64,000 bases of DNA from Nothophaeocryptopus gaeumannii (taxonomy: Eukaryota; Ascomycota; Dothideomycetes; Mycosphaerellales; Mycosphaerellaceae). The translations under genes were made by a program, and so were the position numbers. The notes under the pieces are model-generated. The model saw only the letters and a program-made list of their open reading frames with translations, had not been told where the DNA came from and did no database searches. Within the stretch, counting starts at the first letter, position 1, and each line of letters starts with the position of its first letter. Where the stretch lies: contig JASISA010000041.1 in NCBI GenBank assembly GCA_031771865.1, forward strand, positions 682,001 through 746,000, given 5' to 3'. Below, in pieces: positions 34,961 to 47,514 of the stretch.

Positions 34961-36872
34961 GTGGACGATTTCATGGCCGCCCAACTCAAGTCGCCTTCCG
35001 AGCAGATGCTCTATGCCACCGACGCAGCCAGGCACCATGTGGCAGATCCCATTTCACCATCGCAGGGCCTATCCATCTTTCAGCAGCCCAAATTCATCTT
35101 CATTTTCCTGCTTGTTCTATCAGTTGTAATTGCCAAGGTATTTGGAGCGCAGAAAACCAAGCTCCCGCCTGGCGTGAAGAAGCTTCCCCGTCTGCCTGGT
35201 AAGTACCTGTTCCTCATCAACTAGCTAACTGGTGATGGACTGCTGACTCCTCTTGCAGGTCTTCCTTACGCCGGCCGATTCTGGGATGTTCCTGGTCCCG
35301 GTATCGAGGCCGCATGGCACTTTGGAGGCCTCCATAAGACGATGGGTCCCATCTACGAGTGGAAGGTGATGGGACAAATTCACATCTGGATCGAGACCGA
35401 CAAGATCTCTCGCGACCTCTTCGTCACCCGCCAACGAAACTACTGCGATCGCAACGAGCTGCCAGCCGCCATTGGTGTGAAAGAAGGACGGGAGATTCTG
35501 CCTCTAATGGGTTACGGCGAGCCTTTCCGACGATACAAGAACTTCATGCACTTGATCATGAGACACGCGAACCCACGCACCTTCTATGGTTGGCCAGCGG
35601 ATGAGAACAAGAGGACTCTCCGCCGCCTACTCGAGACTCCAAACGACTGGTCAGAGCACATCCTGGTTCACTGCGCTCGCACAATTGCCGGCGTCGCATG
35701 GGCAGACCCAGAGCACGGCAGCAAGCTCCTCACAATCATCCCCATCATTCTCAAGGCAGTGTCACCCGCTGGTCCCCTCATTAACAAGCTTACTTTCCTC
35801 GCGAACTTGCCAGAAGCCATCTCGCCGTGGAAGAAGCAGGAAGTTATCCGCAAGCAGCAGATGACTGATGCGTTTATGGAAGCGCTTGAGGATGTCCAGC
35901 AGAAGACAAAGCAGGGCGTCGCGCAGGACTGCTGGAGCAAGCTGTGGACAGAGTCGGAGAAGGGCACCGAGCACCTCAATTTCTACGAGGCCGCGCATGC
36001 TATCGGATCCAGCTCCTTCGTCGCCATCGCTACTGTCGGTGGCCCACTGCACGCTTTCTTCACCGCCATGTGCCACTACCCATCTTGGCAAGGCAAGGTC
36101 GTTGAAGAGCTCGACCGTGTCTGCGGCAACCGACCACCAGAGTACTCCGACATGAAGAACCTTCCATACCTCCGCGCAACTGTCAAGGAAATCGTTCGAT
36201 GGCGACAAGCGACTCCTCTCGGTGTGCCACACGTTGTAATGGAGGATGATGTTTATGAGGGCTACCACATTCCCAAGGGCGCCATCTGCCACGCAAACCA
36301 CTAGTAAGTCGCCGCTCGCACATGAATCGCAACGCCAAGCTGACTTTCTTCCCAGCCTCATCTCCCGTGAAGAGTCCACCTACCCTCGCGGCAACGAATT
36401 TGTTCCAGAACGCTGGCTCGACCCGGCCTACCCGACTTACCGCGAGCCTCTCACTGAATTCCCCAACCTCAACGGCGACCGCGCATTTGGATACGGCAAC
36501 CGCTCCTGCCCCGGCGTCGATCTTACTCAAACCGAACTCTGCACACTCATTGGCGCCATCATGTGGGCGTTCGAGATCAAGCGACCAGAAGGTCGCAATG
36601 GCACCGTCCAACCCATCCCATGGTACGAAACTGCACCTTGGGTCATCACAATGAGCAAGCCGTTCAAGTGCGACATCAAGCCACGAAGTGAGGCCAAGAG
36701 ACGCTATATCCTCGAGCAATGCCCTGATGGCGGAAACCTCATCAAGAAGTCTCCGAAGGATTGCAAGTCCAAGTGGGACATCTGCAGGCAGCCGGGCGAG
36801 GAGCTGTTCAGATGGGACGGCCTCACTGATCAGGCTGACGCAGTCTGGAAGACCTACGGACCTGGTGTCTAA
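34961..36872 (+). CDS. Membrane-anchored cytochrome P450
   Basis: Three exons, 34961-35198, 35259-36303 and 36356-36872, with introns of 60 and 52 nt (both GTAAGT donors), give 599 residues. An ATG five codons later is possible. A membrane anchor KFIFIFLLVLSVVIAKVFG lies at residues 44-62, followed by the Pro-rich hinge PPGVKKLPRLPGLP. The K helix has VKEIVRWR (ExxR), then FVPERW, and the heme loop is FGYGNRSCPG with Cys479 as the iron ligand. The I helix is SSSFVAIATVGGP without the usual acidic-Thr pair, which is unusual for a monooxygenase. This is a class II enzyme of the endoplasmic reticulum needing P450 reductase. The substrate is unknown. The C-terminal tail of about 90 residues after the heme region is longer than usual. 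Confidence 0.92.
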
Positions 36873-37477
36873 TTGTCTGAACAATCAAAAAGCATGAGAC
36901 GAAGATTTGCGACTTGCATGTAATGATGACTGCTGTTTAACATTTGTCGAGGCGTTTAGCGAAGTCATCGGGTGACGGGTGTTGGGCGTCGGGGTTTTTC
37001 TGGGATGAAAGCAGGCCAGACTGACTTGACGATACCATCAATCAACAGTACTGTGCTAATGACTCTGGGTGGGGAATGATCCGGGACTCTCAAAGGAAGC
37101 GAGAACCATCTTTCGCGAATAGATCGCGTTTAGTATCGTGTTATGTACTCTGCATCGAATGCATTCTATTGTGACAAAAGGTCCTCGGGACGTTCATCAA
37201 GCCGAATGACCTGTCGCCTACAATGCGCTAACAGCCAGTGAGTCGCTTTAGAGGCACACGAGGTGAAGTCGCAAGAAACACTGACTTTCCAACAGTGCTG
37301 CATCATCACCGTCTGTCAGACGCTTGATATTCCTGATTGCGTGTGAAGACACTTTCGCTTCCTTCATCCTCAAGCTGACGGCAAAGACGATGAGCATGGT
37401 CCTCAAAAAGAAGGAGGCCGTCTTGGCCGTTTTGGCTGCATTGCTTCCTGCAACGGCTCTGCTCAAACAGGGATGGT
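36873..37477. other. Right margin of gene island 1
   Basis: About 600 bp of un-RIPed DNA with no gene. A 102-residue minus-strand frame at 37248-37556 enters the inverted repeat that follows and is not accepted as a gene. Confidence 0.5.
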
Positions 37478-37700
37478 GGGGTAGTGTGATATCATTGTCA
37501 TGACTCTTAAGCAGGCATTGGGCTGTAAAAGATGGTATGACATGATTAAGAGGCATAACTGACTGAGTCAGATAAGCGTTGCTGAGTCAGGTAATGCTAG
37601 TTGCTTATATAGCCTAATTCCCTTTATAGTTTAAAATTTTAAGCTACTTTTCCTCTATTATCTTAGTAATGCTATATCTAGTAGCTTAGGGGTGTATTAT
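37478..37700 (+). repeat. About 220-bp repeat, left arm of an inverted pair
   Basis: This matches the reverse complement of about 55998-56215. The core from 37538 (AAGAGGCATAACTGACTGAG) through the TAATTCCCTTT at 37610 is almost identical in the two copies. The left half here is un-RIPed and the right half, from about 37605, is RIPed; in the other copy the opposite halves are affected. It marks the border between gene island 1 and the AT-rich block. Confidence 0.8.
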
Positions 37701-38380
37701 CTACTTTCTAAAGTCTTTAACGATTTATCTTCCTTAAATTATTTATTACTAAGAAGCGCTTCCTACTTAGCTATTTAGTAGTAATAGATAGAGACCTAAG
37801 TAGTTATATCTAACCTAACTAATTACTAATACTAGAATCCCTCTAATAACTAGCTATCCTATAATACTCTATATCTAGGTCCTAATACTTTATCTATTTA
37901 GGATTAGGGTAGGAATCCTAATAATAGTCGTTTCCTTAAGAATATTTTTTCTAAGTTCCTTTAGGGAGTAGCCTATTAAGGCCTCCTAGAGAATTAGAGA
38001 GGCTAAGCCTCTAAATACCTTAGGAACCGCTTGTTTATTTAGAATCCAATTCCCTAGATATAACCGTCTCTATCCCTAACTCTATTACTATTAGCTCTAG
38101 AAACTATTCTAGATATTACTTTAGGACTATAGGACCCCTATACTATATTATCTAGAACTCCTAGAAGGCCTAGTTAGACACTATTAACCTCTAACAATTA
38201 AGATAGAATAGAAGGAGTTGAATATACTACTCTAACCTTTTATAACTTTAGCCTTTCCTCTAGTAAATAGAACTTTATAGCTAAAATTAAGGTTCCTAAT
38301 CCTATATCCTTTAATAAGTTTAAGAATAACAAATACCTAGACTAGATTAATAGTATTAAATTCGATAAGAGGTATATACG
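37700..38380. repeat. RIPed DNA, element not identified
   Basis: AT-rich sequence without CA or TG. No domain was recognised. It lies between the inverted repeat arm and the readable LINE frame and may be the 5' part of that LINE or another element. Confidence 0.45.
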
Positions 38381-40154
38381 AGGTACTAGAAAAGGACTAC
38401 AATAGCTATCTACAATAGGCCTTAAGATATAGAGCTAAGTTCGCCCCTAAGAAATATAAAGTTATGTACTTTATAAGGGGTATAAGGAGCATATCCGAAT
38501 CCTAGAGAATACCTAATATCCCGTCGCTCTAGAGTAGCCTAGAGGACACAATAAGGGTCCTAGGAGTAATCGTTAATAAGAGACTTAAGTAGCACGTATA
38601 GATAGAGAATACTCTTATAAAAGCAAAATAGCTAGAAGCTATACTACGACGGATTACTACTACTACGTAGGGCGCTATAGTAGAGATAGCCCGTAAGCTA
38701 TATATCTCAATAATTAGGCTAGTAGTAATGCACGGGAGCGAGGTATAGATAGTAGGAAAGGAGACTAGAATCTTAAAAATACTCTAATAAAAGCTACGGG
38801 TAATATAGAATAGATTCCTACGGATAATCCTTAGGGCCTACCGAGCTATACTAACGCGACTATTATATAAAGAACTCTAGATCGAAGACATTACCGAGTA
38901 TAGGAAGAGAACTACTATAGCTATAATAGCTACGTAGAGGTAGAGGCCGGATATATACTAGGCTATACAAGAGCTAAAGGGGCGGATTCTACTAAAGTAC
39001 GGATAACTTAGGGCATATAGTAGACGCCTAAGAAAACTATACAGCTCGCTACTAGAGTAGATAGACGAGTAGACTACTATCCTACGGTCCTAGCTCTCTT
39101 ATATAGATAGAGTAGATCTAAAGAAGACTCGGAAAGTAATATAGACTATCCTCTAGGGCTAGTATAAGTAGGACGAGTTATAGAAGTAGGATAATACTAG
39201 GCGCGAAGGAATCCTCCTACTCGCGTTTAGGACTCTATAGAACACTAATCCCTAGGAGCTTTATCGAGGGCTTAGTAAAGCCTAGGCCGCGATAGTATTC
39301 TAGATACGGTTAGAGATAATTAGCCTTCCTGTCACGGGCCGGAGTCGGGAAGTAGGTTGCTAATCACAAACGGTACAGGGAGCTACGGACAGGTTGGATA
39401 GACACTGTATTAACCATATAGGTCAATCCTATTGACAGGACGTAGCGCAAAGAGTCGAAGACCGGATCTTTGCGCGTCGAGAAGAAACTCTTCTCCGGGT
39501 CTTGGCAGAGTCACGTGGCTCTGTCACATGATGCTAGTCGAGCCCCGAGGCTCGGCCGAAGTTCATCCGGATGCTTGGTACACTACCAAGCATCCAAACC
39601 ACGTGCATCCAGGTGTTCAGGTGTCACCGGGCCACGCCCGTGACACTTCCTTACTTCCTCTATAAGGTTAGGGTACCCGATACTAGCCCCTACTACGAAT
39701 ATAGAGATAGAGGGATAGCTCGACACTACCTTACCTACTATATAAACATGCGAGAGAGTAGAAGGGAACTTATCTTAGCTACTAGATACTAGGACGCGAG
39801 AAGATAGCTTACTAAGTTTCCTAGACAAACCGTAGCGTAGGTAATAAGGTATCTCCCTATAGGACAATTCGAGTAGACTCTTAAATATCTCCTAGAGTAG
39901 GCCGGAGATCTCGAACCCAAGTAAGGAGGATAATATTAACTCTAGCGTGTTAGCTAGCTACCTATAGGTAAATATATTAGTTCTATAGTACCTAAGATAT
40001 AGTAGGGTATAAGGTATAATAGAGAAGGGAGGAAGTTTTACGCTATAGGTACTTTCTATAGGGTTTTCTTTTACAACATGTAGATATACTAGAAGGGGCA
40101 CGGCCTATAGCTAGCTCGAATACATTTATTATTATTATTATTATTATTATTACA
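38380..40154 (+). mobile_element. LINE 3' portion, RIP-degraded copy
   Basis: Read through stops, the plus strand gives the same protein as the un-RIPed copy at 56407-57957 on the other strand: AKFAPKKYKVMYF, then VLGVIVNKRLK, then RKLYISIIRLVVMHGSEV, RFLRIILRAYRA and KEL-IEDITEY. Differences are almost all C/T or G/A. The 3' end carries the tail (ATT)n at 40126-40154 after TCGAATACATT. A solo LTR at 39330-39645 interrupts the frame between a GLP and a HFLH equivalent. Confidence 0.88.
39330..39645 (+). mobile_element. Solo LTR, family B, copy 1, un-RIPed
   Basis: A 316-bp un-RIPed insert that starts TGTCACGGGC and ends GCCCGTGACA. The flanking pentamers 39325-39329 and 39646-39650 are both CTTCC, a perfect target duplication. 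By eye it differs at one base from the copy at 59646-59961 (reverse complement): T here and C there in the CAGGYTGGATAG segment. It sits inside the RIPed LINE. The 77-residue frame inside is not a gene. Confidence 0.93.
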
Positions 40155-40700
40155 GGTACGAGTGTAGGCACGAGTGTAGGGCAATATAACGAGTGTAGAT
40201 AAGAGTGTGGAAGCCGAGGCAAAAGTTGATATGACCCTTAGTCATGAACAGGGCTCTGCCGGAGGGCCACGGAAGCGCGCCACACTATATTCGCGTCTCC
40301 TTCCTTCAAGATTTCGTTTCCACTACGACTTCCATCCTCCACGCGCAATCTATCAGACAGAAGAGACTACTGCCGCCTCACTTATGTTCGTTGAAAATGC
40401 GGCTGACGCTCAACCCTACAATGCAACAAAAGGGTCTCCATGGGCTCATCATATCATCTCATTCAGATACTTGTTGACTTTGTGCGGGCATGCAAGGCGA
40501 TGCACGAGAAATGCATCCGCCGTCACGCACGGAATCCTGAGGAAACGAAGAAATAGCTGGTGCTACCGGACACTTTCTGGCGATACCAGCGCGCTCGAGA
40601 CGTTTCCTGGTTGAGACAGTGGGTGCTCTTGAGCGTCCAAACAGTCTCCTGGTCCATGCTCGAGAAAGACTTCTTTTGAAAGTCTGTTCCCGAATCGATT
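40155..40700. other. Left margin of gene island 2
   Basis: The un-RIPed DNA starts with short direct repeats of CGAGTGTAG (40159-40200). It holds the 37-bp repeat and then 440 bp without a supported gene. The plus-strand frame 40207-40614 spans this repeat and is rejected. Confidence 0.5.
40224..40260 (+). repeat. 37-bp perfect direct repeat, copy 1
   Basis: This 37-bp segment, beginning AGTTGATATGACCCTTAGTC and ending GGGCTCTGCC, is identical to 62508-62544 in the same orientation. Both copies sit a few dozen to about 100 bp inside the right edge of an AT-rich block. No extension of the match is seen on either side. Confidence 0.93.
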
Positions 40701-42360
40701 TCAGGGCGTCACACCACATAAGTCTCGTATGTCTTTCACGAGCCGCTCGAGCATGCTTGACGCATCTGGGTGGCCCCGAGAGACTGCGGTATCGTATGCG
40801 CAGCATTGCCCTGCGACATCCATGAGCTGTACCGGAAGTGCTCTTGATGTGCTGTCGATGTCGTCAAGCAATGTCCACAGTCTTGAGCGACTGCTACAAA
40901 TGGCATCATCAGCTGACTGCGCCGCAGCGATGTCTTTGCCAGTCCAAAGCTCCGCGAACAAGACCGCAAGCATGAGCGAAGTTGATGGTTTCAGTCTGGT
41001 TCACGAGTCAGTCTCAACTCGGCCCTGCGTGGCAATATTCGATCAGCCTCGACATACCCGGTGTTCGATGGCTGAGCTGCGAATTGATAGAACAAATGTG
41101 GTCTATCAACAGAACCGCCGTCCGCTTTGAAGAATATAATGTGTCTTTTATTCCAGCCTCGCGACAACCACGGAGTCGGCTGAAGCTGGAGGCAAGCTGA
41201 GGCCATCGTCGACACCAGGGACATGCGATCAGCCAGAGCGATTCTGGATTTACTCAGCAACTCGGCCAGGTCAGTTGTATCACTCATACTAGATGTGACC
41301 TGGTCGCAGAATGTCCTGAAAACGCCGAGTAGCTTCGGTGATTGCCTTACATCCAGTTGGAGGCCTATATACGAGTTCCTCGGAGTGCCAGGACGGAATA
41401 CTTCCTGAATATCGTCGATTTCCTTAGCTTGATTTGAAGCTGACTGTCCCCGAAACGCGACACTATTGCTGCCATCTGTCACTGCTATAAGGGTTCTGTG
41501 CCACTCCTGTCGATTGCGCATAGCCAAATGCACCCTACAAAATCAGTCAGTGTGAGCCGGGTCGCCCTTGATAGCGCATTTACTTTAGCTCTTGGGCCGC
41601 CTGCTTTGGCCAAAAGTTCAACAACAGCGCCGTTGAAAATGGAAAGCTAGCCGCAGATAATCGAGCAACACACGCATACAAAGCCTGAAAATGGGCTGTT
41701 TCTGTAGCGGAGGTAACTATGCTCGTCTGCTGGGTCTCTTCGATTCGGAGTTTGGCCCATCTCTCGCTCGTTGTCATCAGTTGATACAGCGTGCGCTGGT
41801 GCGATTCTAGTTCAATGAAGAGCTTGTCCATCTTCCCGCGCCTGAATGCGAACCGAAAGCGGCCTGTTGCCAGGGGAGGGGGGGTGATCGTTGACGAGCA
41901 CGTACGGAGAGCCTGCGCGAATTCTTTATCGTCGATCTGCTTTCAATCAGCGTCCATGTTTGACACTCGAAATAAGTAGCAGAGACGTACCTCGGAGCCA
42001 GCTGAACAGATACCCAGGTCCACGAGAAGTGTCCTCATATCCGTACAAATTGCTCGCATCCAGGTATCAATGCCCTCGTACGCGGTCCCATGCTTCTCGC
42101 GAAGTTTAGCAAGCACCTCCGGATCGTGCCAGTCTTGTCTCAACGGCAGCAAAGCCTCGGCATCGATCTCCTCAGCCGAAAGCACTCCATGAAGTGTGAG
42201 TTTGATCGTGATTTCGAGTTGGACTTTCAAAGCATAGAGTCTTAGGACGGAGCTTCTGCCAGTCGCGGTAGTTTCTTGCCACGGTCTTGGCCTCGTTGAA
42301 ATGCTCGCACGCTGATATGCATAGCGGTATGCCTCCAAGAACCAGACCGAAGACCTCCAT
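40701..42360 (-). pseudogene. DUF7580-like protein gene with frameshifts
   Basis: The pieces in order resemble the fungal DUF7580 family seen with NLR-like genes (family name from memory). The ATG at 42360 gives MEVFGLVLGGIPLCISACEH and RNYRDWQKLR. The frame then shifts by one base near 42265 to VLRLYALKVQLEITIKL and AKLREKHGTAYEGID. A 51-nt intron (GTACGT...TGAAAG) follows GSE, then MDKLFIELESHQRTLYQL. A second intron (GTAAAT...TTGTAG) leads to VHLAMRNRQEWHR. Late family marks are LADRMSLVSTMASACLQL, TPWLSRGW and, after another frame change near 40980, LAVLFAELWTGKD. The function is unknown. It is divergent from the DUF6590-like gene. Assembly error could mimic either frameshift. Confidence 0.6.
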
Positions 42361-42733
42361 CTCTCGATCTTTGCATAGCAGAGTGAATAGATCTCTTGTC
42401 CAGCGTTGGCAAACCTGACATGCCTCGAGGGACGACAAACGCGGGGCAGCTTCATCGCGCCTTTGCTGTACTGATGAGGCTGCATCGAGTCTGGGCTCTC
42501 AAGGCTGAGATGGAGCTCCAAGGTCGCAGAATCGTGCGCATGTGGTCGACCAATCGGGCAAGCTCGAACCGTCCTGGTATGCAAGAGCTCAACACGAGTA
42601 TGAACCCGCGTTCACCTCTAAACACAACCGTTACAAGCGGAGACTGTCTCCTGCATGTCAGCAACGAACCGCACTCTTTTTTCCAATTCAGAAGCCCCAG
42701 TGCCAGAGTCCAGCACATCAATACACACTTATC

Positions 42734-44874
42734 ATGGCCGAAGCCACGTACGAGTGGGCTAATGAGTGTCTGGATGTTTTCGATCGCATTGACCAAGCAG
42801 AGACCTGGGGGTTAAATGACTCCTTCATTCACGGTTCTTCTAAAGTGGACTGGAACGACGAGTCCGTGAAGCTGCGAGTCTGGATTAGAGACCTTGACTT
42901 TGTGCTCTCCAAAGCTGGAAGCCTCAACTCGGTTGATGACAGCCAAGTCGACACCAGTGGCATGGCGATATTGCTGAAGAACATGAGCATCACGCTGAAA
43001 TGTGGTGAGCAGGCTTTCGTTTGCCAGTCGTCTCAATTCAAGCTAATGTTCACACAGCCTTAGAAGTTATAATGGAATCTAGACAGCCTTACGAGCTGGA
43101 GCCACAACGTGATGTCCATGTGGCTAGCATGGCCCATGCCGAGGATTTAGAAGGCAGAGGGCAAGTAGAGGGGGATGCATCAGAGTCTGGAGGAGAGGAT
43201 GATGTAGAAGTCGAAGATGTCCGCGAGCTGCCTGAGCGCCTGGAGGATGTACGCGAAACCATTGATGGGCTCTTCCGAACGTTGAGGCTGTACTACTGCT
43301 ACGCTGTTGCAACGAGGTTCGGCAGCGAGTCAACAGACGCGAGTACGGCCGAGCAGGCGTCCGCACCGATCAGCGCATCCCCTTCCGTCGGAGCACCACA
43401 TCATGTCAATCCGGACAGGTTCAACGCCTCCACTGAAAGCATGCTTGAGAAACCTCCAGGTAAGGCTAAGGAGAGGGTGGTTGAACCCAAACTCACTAAG
43501 AGAGTGACCGAGAACCGAACGGAATCGAGAGCTTTGGACGACAAGCGAGCGAGTGCAGCAGGGGTCTCTAGAGACTATGATGAGGATGCCGAGTCGAGAT
43601 TCTATGGACGCTCGACGAACTCCGGTTGGCTGCTAGATCGGCAATACAATGTCTACTACTACTATGAAGGAGCCACAGATCAACTTGTCTACCAAAACGG
43701 CGGGCGGCTTCAACGGCCAGCGCATATTCCTCGCACCTGGTACTTTACGCAACAACCTGCAGGACAAACCGCAGCCCAGGCTCTCCCAACCCAAAGTCAA
43801 ACTCAATATCCAGCATCTCCTACTGTATCCCAGCGCAGCGCATATGTGACCAACCAGCCTTTGTCCTACAGCTCCCACCAGAGCACAGACGAGAGTCTTG
43901 CTGGTACCACTAACTTGTCGTTGAATGACTCGACATCAGCACCTGCACTTGCTCCCACGCCTTCCCAAGCGCGAGCATTCACAAGAGAGGATGGCGTTGA
44001 AGGGTTGGCTACCGAAAACCCGCTGAATCAGGTGCGCACTTACTATGGAACGCAGCCAAAGAACATCATCACCGATCAACAACTGTACGCCGGGGGTGTG
44101 CGAGCTCACCGCCTGTTGATGGGAACGGGGAGGGGTGATGCAGAGCCGCTGTACGCTTCGTTCCGCTTGCAGAAGCCGGCATTCTACAAGATCGGCCGAG
44201 TCTTTATGGTCTTGTGGGCCCAACCACATGGAGAGACCGCAACCGCAGTCACTTCGCTGCTGGAGCGAAGCGACATCCCCCTCAAAATGCCCCACGAAGG
44301 AGTGACGAAAGGCGTGCATGACCAGTACGTGTACTCCAAAGTTCGACGATTCGTCGTCGTCAGGGTTGGCGAGAAGTATGTGAGTGCACTACCTATCATG
44401 ACCTACGAAGGACGAGGTGTTGCAAAGTCTGGTGTGAATAAATCAGAGCACGCGATAATCTATACTGGCAATGCGCCACCGGCCGCCCGAACTAGTGAAC
44501 AGCCAAGAAGGCACGAAAGGGCCATGCGCCCTCAGGCAATCCGTGTAATACCGGACAATCCTTCTGATAAGCTGGACCCAATGTCACGTATCGACTTCGG
44601 CAAGGTGCATACCGTAGAGGGTAATCTCAAGGTCAAATCTTTCGGCATGGTGTGGGCTCATTCGATGAGCGCCCTGTTCTCGCAGTTCGGTAGCGTTTGG
44701 CTTGGGGCTGGATCGGCGTCAGAGAGTTCACCACAGCAGAATGCCAGCAGTCCTCGAGGCACTGTACGGCAAGGGACTGGCCAGCCGGCAAGTGGTGCAC
44801 GAAGAGTGGTTACAGTTTCAAGTCGTAGCAGACGCCGTGACGACGACGACGATGACGATAATGATGAAGAATAG
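42734..44874 (+). CDS. DUF6590-like protein with acidic C-terminus
   Basis: Two exons, 42734-43004 and 43058-44874, are joined by a 53-nt intron (GTGAGC...ACACAG), giving 695 residues. The N-terminal 110 residues are helical and acidic. Residues 170-400 are low-complexity and rich in Ser, Thr and Gln. A short WLLDRQYNVYYYYEGATDQL segment near 240 looks like a WW-type turn. The C-terminal domain at about 430-630 matches the fungal DUF6590 pattern (name from memory): KIGRVFMVLWAQPHG, KVRRFVVVRVGEKYVSALPI, TYEGRGVAK, HAIIYTG, LDPMSRIDFGKVHTVE and VKSFGMV. It ends in a run of Asp and Glu. Related domains occur widely in fungi with no known activity. It is divergent from the DUF7580-like pseudogene across 373 bp. 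Confidence 0.85.
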
Positions 44875-47430
44875 AAAGACCATCAACCGCAGGTCCAAGA
44901 AATCTCGCCAGGCCCAGATATTGAGCACGCTTTCGGATGCTTCAAGACGTCCGCCGCCCGACAAGCTCAGCCCTCAGCCAAGGGCATCAGGAGACGACCG
45001 TCCGATGCTCGCCTTCAGTGGTACATGGCCGGAAGGTGACGTTCTTTGTTGCACGCATTGCTTCTCCGCCTCCGCAGTAGCCTACTTCGGCGTTTTGATC
45101 GAATGTTTCAACATCACAATGGGAGGCGATCCAAGGGGCAATTGGCCTTGTTCACAGTTTGTAGAAGTTTATACGTGTCTGTGGTTGAGCACATCGCTCT
45201 GCCTAGGAACTGGTTGTTAAGTGTTACTTTTTGCGAGGGTTCAAGGAGTTAGATACAGGTGTCTAGCTCTCTTCGGAGTTGTGTGCAGAGAAGGTCTATG
45301 TCATTATGGACTTACGTCTATAATCATCGCCATATAATTTTCGCCTCACTGTCTATCTTCGCCTCGCGCAATAAGAAAGCGCAAATTCTTAGTCCCTGAT
45401 CGACATTGAGGTTGGGCGCTCCTTGTAGAATGAGGCGGCCGGGAGCTCTCGTGGCGATGATCAGTCTTGCTACTGGTTTCTTCGCCCTAATCTTTGATTG
45501 ATTCTGATCAATCTTGAAAACTTCGTCTATACTGGTTCCAAGAAGGCTTCGTCTCACCGGGGTCTAAGCCGATGTTTTCCGTCTACCCTCCTTCGTCTTG
45601 ACTTCTGCAACGAGGCTGGCAATGATGATCATTTAGCCCCGAAAGCTTCGTCTATACCTTTCGATGAAGTTGCGGGCTCACTGTTAAACTTGTAGCTCAA
45701 GACGATAATCCGCGGACATTGATAGTAGCCCGATGGCATATTTGGAGCCATTGACACTCGAGTGCAAAGAGAGATCTTGCGCACCGAGACAGGGCCCGAG
45801 GGGATGGCTCGTAACCCCTGGAAGCACGTACTACGCTGCCATCTGTCCACTCGCTCCTGTCTCGATCAAGCACCCACACGTAGACCTAGCCAAAAGGAAC
45901 TCATGCCAGACGTGCATCGGACCGTCGGCGTGTTATCTCGCCTCCCACAGAGTCAACTAGGTGAGGCTTAGCCACGCAATACAGCAATACAGGGAACAAC
46001 AACGAATCGCCTTTGATCCGGCATGCGGTGCCTGTCGGCCGCTTGGCCTCATCTCGACCGGCGTTGCGCAATGATCGATCCTGTTCAGTCAACTGAGCTA
46101 CGCCGCATACGTCGCAAGAGCCTCTCAAAGATGCGTGGTCTTTCTGAAAGAGCTCGGCACTGCTCTGTCATCAGTATTGGGGGCCAATGATATAGGTTGA
46201 GAAGAGGAAGCTCTCGGCGTATAAATCAGTCGAATAGGGAGTGGCAGCGTGGGCTTCGCAAGTCTACAGCTTAGCCGCCGGTGAGCTGACCAGATTCTCA
46301 TCTTTCGCAAAGCGATAGTAGTACTCCAACGACTTCGGATTAGCCAGCGTCCCCGAAGGCTTGATCACCTTCCCAGAAATAATCTGCTTCCCCGGCAACT
46401 CTACCTTCTTGCCGTTCACCGTAGCTTGTAGAATCATCATCAGCTTTAAGCAAATCATCACGACATCCAGTACGAGTCACGTACCGGTATATCCCAGGTC
46501 TCAAATACAAACATTGGCACCTGTCTCGCAGACAACTGCTTCCTATCGCCTGCTTAGCCTCATTCACCAACATTTGATCACATTTTCTCCCAGGCTGCAT
46601 CTGCAGGAACAGCATGACCCGCTCGTCATGGTCTTGCGGCCGACGCTAACCAATACAGATACTGTCGGAAACTCTGTCGGAGACGAGAGCGTCGATCATG
46701 TTGTAGATTTCTTTGTTCGAGTATGCTTTGCTGCCTCTGCACCTGGAAAGCATCAACAACTTTGGGATCCCTCTCACGCGGAAGACTTGGGACGTCCCTA
46801 GCAATCTTGATGCCATTGCCATTGCTATCCGCGCTTTGGGAACTCGAATCAGCGTCTATGACTTTGAAGAGCTTCTTGACCGACAGCGGAAAGCGAGCTT
46901 CAAGCTTCAGCAGCGTAGCCGGCGAGTCTCGACACTGCTGCCACGAAGAGCTGGCGTTCCGATTGAGTGCAAGCGCTATGTCTTCTGTATATTACGTCGA
47001 AGGAAGAGCAACGCCTGAAGTCAGTGCAGCTCCGTGCAAGATATGATTCCTGGATGAACGCCGGATTTGTGACAAGAACCTGGCGAGAGATGATTTGACT
47101 GTCCGATTGTTCTAAAAGACTTGGATATTGTCTGCCAGGTGAATGTTGCTTTGCATTGGAGAGGCGTAATAAGTTGCTTCGAGGCTCATCGCAGGACAAG
47201 TACGCTGTTGTTGTGAGGAATCTCAATGCAAATTGTACTTGAGGTTTTGGGCCTTGAGCCTTGAATGTTCCAGCAGAGAGTGAGTTTCACAGGACTTGCA
47301 GATCAGCGAAATTTGAAGCAGAATGCCGAGCGAGATATAAGAAAGTTTGAGACTATCTGTTTCTGACGACACATGACAAACATTCCGATTTTCACCTAAC
47401 TACCGCATCCGGGTCAGGCGTCTGTAGCCT
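44875..47430. other. Gene-poor region in island 2
   Basis: About 2.5 kb without a supported gene. The minus strand at 46264-46615 has two short frames that might be exons of a small protein. One ends with KVELPGKQIISGKVI and LEYYYRFAKDENL and reads like real protein, but I could not join it to a start without an implausibly short intron. Other frames overlap on both strands and are rejected. Composition is normal and there is no RIP signature. Confidence 0.45.
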
Positions 47431-47514
47431 TCCCAATGTTCAACTGCTTCCGAGATCAATCGAAGCGGCATGCTTGCAACTGTAAGTTAGCAATGACTGC
47501 GAGGAAGAAAGAGC

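Noticed and set aside
35762..36884. Two antisense frames of 205 and 233 residues
   Set aside because: Shadows of the P450 exons.
12677..37477. Gene island 1 as cargo of a giant Starship element
   Set aside because: No tyrosine-recombinase (DUF3435) captain gene and no matching terminal repeats were found at its two ends.
39432..39665. 77-residue frame repeated at 59503-59859
   Set aside because: Its duplication looked like a conserved gene, but both copies are within the 316-bp solo LTRs.
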